Assembly: GCA_022842595.1 (NCBI GenBank)
Contig: JALHPF010000005.1
Location: 1-64,000, forward strand
Source of the DNA: Rubrivivax sp.
GTDB taxonomy: Bacteria > Pseudomonadota > Gammaproteobacteria > Burkholderiales > Burkholderiaceae_C
Length of the DNA: 64,000 bases
Direction: 5' to 3'
Part shown: positions 1 to 6,620 of the stretch, piece after piece
Layout of the letters: each line of letters opens with the position of its first letter
Position numbering within the stretch: the stretch's first letter is position 1
Position numbers and translations under genes: made by a program
The notes under the pieces: generated by a model
What the model was told of the DNA's origin: nothing
The model's database searches: none
What the model saw: the letters and a program-made list of their open reading frames with translations, nothing else

Positions 1-186
1 GGCCCCGGGCCGGGCGCTGCGGTGCGCCGCTGGGCCGTGTGGCTGCGCCGCGAAGGCCGCTGGCGCCTGCAGGTGCTGCCCGGCAGCGCCACCCAGGTCG
101 ACGCCAGCGGCGCCGACCGCGTGGTGGCCAGTGCCATCAACCGTGTCGGCCAGGCCGGGCCGCGCGCCACGCTCCGCCTGTCATGA
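1..186 (+). CDS. C-terminal end of a possible family 10-like glycosylhydrolase (5' truncated by window edge)
   Basis: The frame is open from the first base and stops at a TGA that shares ATGA with the next start codon, so the two genes are translationally coupled. About 61 residues are visible. The tail (GADRVVASAINRVGQAGP) resembles the last strand of YngK/GHL10 glycosylhydrolase-like lipoproteins, which often end in a VSAVDRLGNES-like stretch. That match is from memory of the family and is weak. A sugar hydrolase next to a muramic acid etherase would make sense for cell-wall sugar recycling. The rest of the gene lies outside the window, so the name is tentative. Confidence 0.45.
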   Translation, partial: GPGPGAAVRRWAVWLRREGRWRLQVLPGSATQVDASGADRVVASAINRVGQAGPRATLRLS

Positions 187-1070
187 ACGCCCCCCTTCCC
201 ACCGAACAACCCCACCCCGGCCACGCCGGCCTGGGCCAGTACGACACGCCCACGCTGGTGGCCGCATTCATTGCCGACCAGGCCCTGGCGGCACACGCCG
301 TGCAGGCCGCAGCACCCGCGCTGGCGCAGGCCGTCGACGCAGCCGTGCCGCGCATCCGTGCCGGGGGCCGGCTGCTCTACGCCGGCGCCGGCACCAGCGG
401 CCGGCTGGGTGTGCTGGACAGCGTCGAACTGCACCCCACCTTCAGCTGGCCACGCGAGCGGGCGCTGGCGCTGCTGGCCGGCGGCGAAGGCGCGATGTTC
501 GTCGCCGTCGAAGGTGCCGAGGACGACCGCGCCCAGGGCGCCGCCGACCTGCAGGCGCTCGCGCCCACACCCCACGACGTGCTGCTGCTGCTGGCCGCGT
601 CGGGCGGCACGCCCTACGCTTTAGGCGCCTGCGAAGCCGCGCGTGCCGCTGGCACGCTGACGGTCGGCATCGCCAACAACCCCGGCGCGCCGCTGCTGGC
701 CGCGGCCGAGATCGGCGTGCTGCTGGCCACCGGGCCCGAGGTCATCAGCGGCAGCACGCGGCTGAAGGCCGGCACGGCGCAGAAGATCGCGCTCAACACC
801 TTCAGCAGCAGCCTGATGGTGCGCCTGAACAAGACCTACGGCCCTCTGATGGTGGACCTGCGCGCCACCAACGCCAAGCTCGTGAAGCGGGCACTCGCTC
901 TCACCATCCGCGCCACCGGCGCCAGCGAAGACGCCGCCCGCGCCGCACTGGCGGCCTCCGATTCGCGCGTGAAGGTGGCCGTGGTGATGCTGAAGGCCGG
1001 TGTCGACGCGGCCACCGCGGAACAGCGCCTGGCCGCTGCCGACGGCAGCGTCGACCGTGCGCTGGGCTGA
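183..1070 (+). CDS. murQ: N-acetylmuramic acid 6-phosphate etherase
   Basis: This cytoplasmic SIS-domain enzyme cleaves the D-lactyl ether of MurNAc-6-phosphate to give GlcNAc-6-phosphate during peptidoglycan recycling. The 295-residue product matches the usual length of about 300. The phosphosugar loop GAGTSGRLGVLDSVELHPTF is at residues 68-87. Glu82 and Glu113 sit where the catalytic acids of E. coli MurQ lie. ISGSTRLKAGTAQK and a C-terminal helical domain complete the family pattern. The ATG at 183 was chosen because it overlaps the stop of the preceding gene and gives the family N-terminus. The next gene encodes an amino-sugar-type membrane acyltransferase, so this looks like a small cell-wall sugar salvage operon. 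Confidence 0.95.
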   Translation: MNAPLPTEQPHPGHAGLGQYDTPTLVAAFIADQALAAHAVQAAAPALAQAVDAAVPRIRAGGRLLYAGAGTSGRLGVLDSVELHPTFSWPRERALALLAGGEGAMFVAVEGAEDDRAQGAADLQALAPTPHDVLLLLAASGGTPYALGACEAARAAGTLTVGIANNPGAPLLAAAEIGVLLATGPEVISGSTRLKAGTAQKIALNTFSSSLMVRLNKTYGPLMVDLRATNAKLVKRALALTIRATGASEDAARAALAASDSRVKVAVVMLKAGVDAATAEQRLAAADGSVDRALG

Positions 1071-1097
1071 GCAGGAGCCAGGACGCAGCGCGCCGCC

Positions 1098-2315
1098 ATG
1101 ACCGACCGCCTGCGTTCACTCGACGTCTTCCGCGGCGCCACCGTGGCGCTGATGATCCTGGTCAACAACCCCGGCAGCTGGGCGCACCTGTACCCGCCGC
1201 TGGCGCACGCCGGCTGGCATGGCGTCACGCCCACCGACCTGGTGTTCCCGTTCTTCCTGTTCGCGGTGGGCAACGCGCTGGCACTGGTGCTGCCGCGTTT
1301 TGCAGCGGGCGCGCCTGCGGCCTTCTGGTGGAAGGTGGCGCGGCGCACGCTGCTCATCTTTGCCATCGGCCTGGCGCTCAACATCAGCCCGCTGTTGCGC
1401 TGGGACGCCAGCGGCGAACTCGCCTGGCGCAGCCTGGACAACCTGCGCGTGATGGGGGTGCTGCAGCGCATTGCGCTGTGCTTCGGCGCGGCTGCGGCCG
1501 TGGCGTGGGCCTTGCGCCGCGCCGGGCCGCATGCGCTGCTGGCCGCCGCTGCCGCGCTGCTGCTGGGCTATTGGGCCGCCTGTGTGGCGCTGGGCACGCC
1601 TGGCGACCCGTACAGCCTGGAAGGCTTCTTCGGTACCCACTGGGACCGCGCGCTGATCGGCGCGAACCACCTCTACCGCGGCGAAGGCGTGCCTTTCGAC
1701 CCCGAAGGCCTGGCCAGCACCGTGCCAGCCACGGCACAGGTGCTGCTGGGGGTGTGGGCGGGGCAGAAGCTTCTGGGCAGCGGGAACGGTGCAGCGGTCC
1801 GGCACGACAGCCGCACGCCGCTGGCACGGCCTGGCGCACGCACGCTGCGGGCGCTGCTGGCCTGGGCCGCGGTGCTGCTGGGGCTGGCGCTGCTGTGGCA
1901 GGCGGTGTTTCCATTCAACAAGAAGATCTGGTCGTCCAGCTACGTGCTGCTCACGAGCGCGCTGGCCATGGCCCTGCTGGCGGCGCTGCTGCACCGCGTG
2001 GAAGGCCGGCCGCTGCCGCGCTGGGCACGTTTCTTCGAGGTCTTCGGCCTGAATCCCCTGTTCATCTTCGTGCTGTCGGGCTTCGTGCCGCGGGTGCTGG
2101 CCCTGCTGCGCTGGCCCGACGGCGTGGCGGCGGACGGCACGCCGAAGTGGCTGTCGCCGCTGCCCTGGGCCTGGCGCGAGGTGTTCGCGCCGCTGGGCCG
2201 GCTGCTGACCGACGACCCGCGCCTGGGTTCGCTGCTGTTCGCCATCGCCAACCTGTCGCTGTACTGGGCGTTGGCGGCGTGGCTGGACCGCAGGCGCCTC
2301 TACATCCGCGTGTAA
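1098..2315 (+). CDS. NagX/HGSNAT-like membrane acyltransferase (COG4299, DUF5009 type)
   Basis: This is a multi-pass inner-membrane protein of 405 residues, with about ten hydrophobic segments. It starts with the family hallmark RSLDVFRGATVALMILVNNPG, followed by a GVTPTDLVFPFFLF segment. His37 (LAHAGWHG) aligns with the active-site histidine of human heparan-alpha-glucosaminide N-acetyltransferase. Bacterial members, often called NagX, lie in GlcNAc or MurNAc utilisation loci and are thought to modify amino sugars at the membrane. It follows murQ by 27 bases on the same strand, which fits that role. The exact substrate is not shown by the sequence. Confidence 0.8.
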   Translation: MTDRLRSLDVFRGATVALMILVNNPGSWAHLYPPLAHAGWHGVTPTDLVFPFFLFAVGNALALVLPRFAAGAPAAFWWKVARRTLLIFAIGLALNISPLLRWDASGELAWRSLDNLRVMGVLQRIALCFGAAAAVAWALRRAGPHALLAAAAALLLGYWAACVALGTPGDPYSLEGFFGTHWDRALIGANHLYRGEGVPFDPEGLASTVPATAQVLLGVWAGQKLLGSGNGAAVRHDSRTPLARPGARTLRALLAWAAVLLGLALLWQAVFPFNKKIWSSSYVLLTSALAMALLAALLHRVEGRPLPRWARFFEVFGLNPLFIFVLSGFVPRVLALLRWPDGVAADGTPKWLSPLPWAWREVFAPLGRLLTDDPRLGSLLFAIANLSLYWALAAWLDRRRLYIRV

Positions 2316-2367
2316 CAGTGGCCGCCGGCCGGGCGTCTAGACTTGCCGCCCGACCCGTGAAGTGACC

Positions 2368-3393
2368 ATGTTCAAGAACGCCCTGATCTACCGCATCGAA
2401 CACTGGGACGCGCCGTCCCTGCCCGACATCGACAGCCGCCTGGCCACCGCCCCCTTCGTGGAATGCGGCGCCACCCAGCCCGAAAGCAGCGGCTTCGTGC
2501 CACCGCGGGGCGACAAGCACGCCGCGCTGGCCGAAAGCGTGGGCGGGCAGATCGTGCTGCGCATCTGCACCGAAACCAAGGCCGTGCCCGGCAGCGTCGT
2601 GAAGACGCAGATCCAGGCCGAGCTCGACAAGATCGAACAGGAGACCGGCCGCCGCCCCAAGGGCAAGCGCGTGAAGGAACTGAAGGAAGCCGTGGTCCAC
2701 GCGCTGCTGCCGCGGGCCTTCCCCAAGCGCAGCGAGACGCTGGTGTGGATCGACCCGGTGGGCCGCACCGTGTGGGTGGGCGCGGGCAGCACGAAGAAGG
2801 CCGACATAGTGGTCACGCGGCTGATCGAACTGCTGGGCGGCAACCTGAAGCTGGCCCTGCTGCAGACCGAGCTGGCCCCGGCCACGGCCATGGCGCAGTG
2901 GTTGCAGACCAAGGAAGCCCCGAGCGGCTTCAGCATCGACCGCGAATGTGAACTGAAGCAGCCCGACAGCGAGAAGGCCACCGTGCGTTATGCCCGCCAT
3001 ACGCTGGACATCGACGAGGTGGGCGAACACATCGCCCAAGGCAAGCTGCCCACGCAGCTGGCCATGACCTGGCAGGGCCGCGTCAGCTTCGTGCTGACCG
3101 AGGCGCTGACGCTGAAGAAGATCGACCTGCTCGACGTGGTGCTGGAAGGCGCCGGTGTCGACGCGGCCAACCAAGGCAAGGACGAAGGCGGCTTCGACGC
3201 CGACGTGGCCATCGCCACCGGCGAACTGCGCCAGCTGCTGCCGGCGCTGGTGGAAGCACTCGGCGGCCTGCACGACCGCCAGGCGGCGCTTGCCGAGCCA
3301 GCGGCCGCACCACCAGCGGGCGGCACGCCTGCGGCCAAGCCCACCGGCCCGACCACCCTGGCCCCCTGGGACACGGCCGAGGCCGTGGACTGA
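2368..3393 (+). CDS. rdgC: Recombination-associated protein RdgC
   Basis: RdgC is a ring-forming, non-specific DNA-binding protein that limits RecA activity. The 341-residue product begins MFKNALIYRI, the typical RdgC N-terminus, and carries the internal stretches GFVPPRG, KRVKELKE and the C-terminal LTLKKIDLLDVV region. A GTG two codons upstream (2362) is also open, but the ATG gives the conserved start. The C-terminal 40 residues are Ala/Pro-rich and poorly conserved in kind. There is a short 52-base gap after the preceding gene with no obvious terminator. Confidence 0.93.
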   Translation: MFKNALIYRIEHWDAPSLPDIDSRLATAPFVECGATQPESSGFVPPRGDKHAALAESVGGQIVLRICTETKAVPGSVVKTQIQAELDKIEQETGRRPKGKRVKELKEAVVHALLPRAFPKRSETLVWIDPVGRTVWVGAGSTKKADIVVTRLIELLGGNLKLALLQTELAPATAMAQWLQTKEAPSGFSIDRECELKQPDSEKATVRYARHTLDIDEVGEHIAQGKLPTQLAMTWQGRVSFVLTEALTLKKIDLLDVVLEGAGVDAANQGKDEGGFDADVAIATGELRQLLPALVEALGGLHDRQAALAEPAAAPPAGGTPAAKPTGPTTLAPWDTAEAVD

Positions 3394-3419
3394 CCATCAC
3401 CCCACCGAAGGAGACACCC

Positions 3420-3788
3420 ATGATCGGCTACATCACCCTGGGCACCAACGACCTGCCCCGCGCCACCGCGTTCTACGACGCGCTGCTGGCCGAACTCGGC
3501 GCCAAGCGCACGATGGACTTCGGCCGCGGCTATGCCTGGGGCGTGAGCATGGACAAACCGATGTTCGGGTTGATGAAGCCCTTCGACGGCCAGCCGGCCA
3601 GCGTCGGCAATGGCGTGATGATCGCCTTCGTGGTGAACAGCAAGGAACTGGTCGACCGCGTCTATGCCAAGGCCATGGCGCTGGGCGCCAAGGACGAAGG
3701 CCCCGCCGGGCCGCGTGGCGAAGGCTTCTATGCCGGCTACTTCCGCGACCTGGACGGCAACAAGCTGAACGTGTTCTGCACGGGTTGA
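3420..3788 (+). CDS. VOC-fold (glyoxalase/bleomycin resistance-like) protein
   Basis: This is a small cytoplasmic protein of 122 residues with one vicinal-oxygen-chelate module pair. Residues 1-25 (YITLGTNDLPRATAFYDALL) form the first strand and helix, and DLDGNKLNVFC forms the last strand. The usual first-strand metal-binding His appears absent (ITLGT), and the final-strand Glu position holds Asn, so glyoxalase I activity is doubtful. It lies 26 bases after rdgC with a good GAAGGAGA ribosome-binding site. Function is unknown beyond the fold. Confidence 0.85.
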   Translation: MIGYITLGTNDLPRATAFYDALLAELGAKRTMDFGRGYAWGVSMDKPMFGLMKPFDGQPASVGNGVMIAFVVNSKELVDRVYAKAMALGAKDEGPAGPRGEGFYAGYFRDLDGNKLNVFCTG

Positions 3789-3972
3789 CGCTTCGGCGCC
3801 CGGTTTGAGGTTCTCGAAGGCCGGTGCGCCTTCGACTCGTGCACCAGCCGCAGGCAGTTCCGGCCGGCCCACGTGGCGCTGAGGTCGAAGCTATCGACGG
3901 GTGCAGAATCGCGGTCGCGGTTTTGTTGCCGCTGTCCGGGGGCTCCGCTCGATGATGCAGACACCCGTTGCG

Positions 3973-4728
3973 ATGAAGCGCGACTCGGTCGGTCGACGGG
4001 TCAAGGCGTTGTTGGCCGGATGCACCGCTGTGCTGATGGGGTGCGGCGCTGGTGAAATGACGGAAGAGCTCCCCGATGCCACGGCAGCGCGCGCGGCCGA
4101 GCCACCGGATGCAAAGTCCGACGGGAAAGCAACCCTGCTGTCCGCAGCCCTGGCCCGGGATCGACAGCCCCCAGTGCCGCCGGGTGCGCTGAGGATGAGT
4201 CAGCGATTCAGCTATTCGCTGAACGGCGTCGATCCCACTTACACGGAAGCCGTGGTGGAGGGCGTGCTGTCGAATTTCGACGCCTGGCGCATTCCGATCA
4301 ATGTCGTCGAGTGCGGCACGGTGTCGAACGAGGACAACCCGCCCCAGCTGATCGTGTTCGGGATCGTGCTGGACGTCCTGCAGGAAGACCGGGCGGCCGC
4401 TGAGGCCTTGGGCTTCAGGGAGGCGGGGTCAGGGGAAAACACGTTCACCGTCTTCACCACCGGCGCGTGCAGCTACGGGCTGCCGACCATCACCGCGGAA
4501 CAGCGCATCCACGGGTATGCGCAGCGGGTGTATCCGGAACTTTTTTCGCGACTTGCCGAGTACGGCACTTTCGAGCAGTACCGCTATCGCTACTACCTGG
4601 GTGCTCAGAACTACCTCGGCCTGGTGGGCGACGATGTCTACGTGCACAACGGCAGGGACTGGCACTTCCAGTTCGTCGGCAAGGTCAAGGACTTCATTCC
4701 GACCATCGACGGCATTCCAGGGCCGTGA
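3973..4728 (+). CDS. Putative lipoprotein of unknown function
   Basis: From the ATG at 3973 the 251-residue product starts with a basic n-region (KRDSVGRRVK), a short hydrophobic core and AVLMGC, a plausible though non-ideal lipobox with Cys near residue 19. An acidic Ala/Pro linker follows, then a folded-looking domain rich in Tyr and Phe (for example EQYRYRYYLGAQNY). I do not recognise a family. An upstream GTG at 3901 is also open but would bury the signal peptide. The gene converges on the cyanophycin operon and has a 184-base upstream spacer, so it is probably transcribed alone. Confidence 0.6.
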   Translation: MKRDSVGRRVKALLAGCTAVLMGCGAGEMTEELPDATAARAAEPPDAKSDGKATLLSAALARDRQPPVPPGALRMSQRFSYSLNGVDPTYTEAVVEGVLSNFDAWRIPINVVECGTVSNEDNPPQLIVFGIVLDVLQEDRAAAEALGFREAGSGENTFTVFTTGACSYGLPTITAEQRIHGYAQRVYPELFSRLAEYGTFEQYRYRYYLGAQNYLGLVGDDVYVHNGRDWHFQFVGKVKDFIPTIDGIPGP

Positions 4729-4834
4729 CGGCCGCCGTGGCGCGCAGGTAGCCCGCGTGGCGAGGGCCGCCGCGCGCGGGCGGTGAGGGCTTCGGCGCGT
4801 CTCGATGCCGGGGCCGCGTCGGTGCAGGGCCGCT

Positions 4835-6607
4835 TCAGGTAGGCAGGCTGCCCAGCTTCAGGTACTCCGCCAGGCGCTGCCGCACCGCGCCCGTGTGGAT
4901 CGGCATGACCAGCACGTCACCGCCTTGTCCCCAGTCCAGCAGGCTGATCGCAGCGGCTTCTTCGTCGGGCTCCACCTGGACCTGCGTGTCCGGCATGCCG
5001 GCTTCGCGCAAGGCCTTCGCCAGCAGTGACGTGACATTGCCCGGCGCCCGCCCGCGCAGCATCAGGGGCAGTTCCTTCAGCACGACGCGGTCGGGCGCGA
5101 AGGCGGCGGCCGTGCGCGCCAGCTCGGCAATCGCCGCGTCGTCGCGGTTGCCGGCCTGGCCCAGCAGCAGGCCCAGCCGCCGGGGTTTCAGCGCCCGCGC
5201 CACCGTCAGCAGCTGGGCCAGGCCGTCGGGGTTGTGGGCGTAGTCCACCAGCACCGTCGCGCCCCGCCAGGCCCAGCGTTCCAGCCGGCCGGCGTTGTCC
5301 TGCGGGCGCGCGCCGAAGGCCTGCAGCGTGGCCTGCACGGCCGCCAGCGGCAGGCCCGCGGCGTTGGCGGCCAGCACCGCGGCGGCGATGTTCTCCAGGT
5401 TGAAGCGCGCGGCGCCGTTCAGCGTGAGCGGCATCGCGTCGATGGCGCCCAGGTCGGTCTGCCGGCCGCCTTCGCCCAAGTCTTCGCACAGCAGCAGGCG
5501 GCCTTGTTCGCCGCCGCAGGTGCTGCCGCCCGCGGCGCGGTGTGCGGCCAGGCGCGGGTGGCTGTGCTCGGCGGCAAACAGCGCCAGCCGCGTGGCCGGC
5601 GCCAATGGTGCAGCCACGGCCATCAGCACGTCGTCGCCGCCGTTCAGCACGGCCAGGCCGGCGTGGGCCACCGCGTGCAGCACCACGGCCTTGGCCTGGG
5701 CGATGTCGGCGACGTCGTGCACACCGTATTCGCCCAGGTGGTCGGCGCTGACATTGGTGATGACGGCGACGTCGGCGCGTCGCAGCGCCAGGCCGCGGCG
5801 CAGCAGGCCGCCGCGGGCGGTTTCGAGCACGGCGAATTCGACGCCCGGATGGCGCAGCACCGCGCGCGCGCCGGCCGGCCCGGCGTAGTCGCCACGCGCG
5901 ACCAGCGCGCCGCCGACCCACACGCCTTCGGTGCTGCACAGGCCGGGCACCTTGCCCGCGGCCTGGGCCATGGCGGCCAGCAGCCGCGTCGTCGTCGTCT
6001 TGCCGTTGCTGCCGGTGACGACGATGGTGGGCACGTCGTGCAGGCGCGCCCAGGGCACGTCCATCGGCAGCGGCAAGGCCGCGCGCGGCCAGCTGGCACT
6101 GCCGCGACCGGCGCCGATCGACAGGCAGTCGTCATCGTCGAACAGCGGCAGCCCACGGGCTTGCGCCGCGGCCTTCAGCCGCTGCAGCGGCAGCGAGCGC
6201 TCGGCCGCGGCAAGACGCTGGAAGTGCGGCCGCAGCACGGCCAGGTCGTCGCTGGCGGGCTGCAGCAGCACGCGGCCTTCGCTGGCCAGCTGGCCATGGT
6301 CGGCGGCGCTGCGTTCCCAGGCCCATTCATTGACCTCGGTGGCGGTGAACAGGGCCTCTTCGGGTGCGGCGAAGGCCAGCGTCAGCCCGCCCGCATGGCG
6401 GTGCGCGCGCGGCTGCGGCGCGGGCCAGCCCAGGGCCGTGCACAGGCGCTGCACACGCTGCGCCCAGGCCGCTGCCGTGGTCTCGTCGAGGGCAGCGCTG
6501 CCCAATGCGTCCAGCACGACGGCGGGTCGGTCGAACCAGCGGTTGGGGCCAGGCAGGCGGCGCGAGTCCTCGTGCGCCTGCGGCGCGTCTTCCTCGGCGC
6601 GGCTCAT
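4835..6607 (-). CDS. Cyanophycin synthetase-like Mur ligase lacking the ATP-grasp domain
   Basis: The 590-residue protein has an N-terminal region with GPNRWFDRPAVVLDALG (about residues 20-36), similar to the CphA N-domain. It then has a Mur-ligase P-loop, VVTGSNGKTTTTRLL, near residue 197, a central AVITNVSADHLGEYG motif and a C-terminal VDYAHNPDGL ligase domain. The ATP-grasp half that makes the Asp backbone in CphA is missing. It starts 13 bases after cphA on the same strand, so the two are co-transcribed. Such short paralogues accompany cphA in some betaproteobacteria. A role in cyanophycin or isopeptide metabolism is inference. Confidence 0.8.
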   Translation of the reverse strand: MSRAEEDAPQAHEDSRRLPGPNRWFDRPAVVLDALGSAALDETTAAAWAQRVQRLCTALGWPAPQPRAHRHAGGLTLAFAAPEEALFTATEVNEWAWERSAADHGQLASEGRVLLQPASDDLAVLRPHFQRLAAAERSLPLQRLKAAAQARGLPLFDDDDCLSIGAGRGSASWPRAALPLPMDVPWARLHDVPTIVVTGSNGKTTTTRLLAAMAQAAGKVPGLCSTEGVWVGGALVARGDYAGPAGARAVLRHPGVEFAVLETARGGLLRRGLALRRADVAVITNVSADHLGEYGVHDVADIAQAKAVVLHAVAHAGLAVLNGGDDVLMAVAAPLAPATRLALFAAEHSHPRLAAHRAAGGSTCGGEQGRLLLCEDLGEGGRQTDLGAIDAMPLTLNGAARFNLENIAAAVLAANAAGLPLAAVQATLQAFGARPQDNAGRLERWAWRGATVLVDYAHNPDGLAQLLTVARALKPRRLGLLLGQAGNRDDAAIAELARTAAAFAPDRVVLKELPLMLRGRAPGNVTSLLAKALREAGMPDTQVQVEPDEEAAAISLLDWGQGGDVLVMPIHTGAVRQRLAEYLKLGSLPT

Positions 6608-6620
6608 CGGAAAGCTGTGT

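Noticed and set aside
131..2365. A plus-strand open frame across murQ and the NagX-like gene in another reading frame
   Set aside because: Extremely Arg-rich, no motif, and it crosses two well-supported genes.
3420..3788. VOC protein as glyoxalase I
   Set aside because: The expected metal-binding His and Glu positions appear to be replaced.
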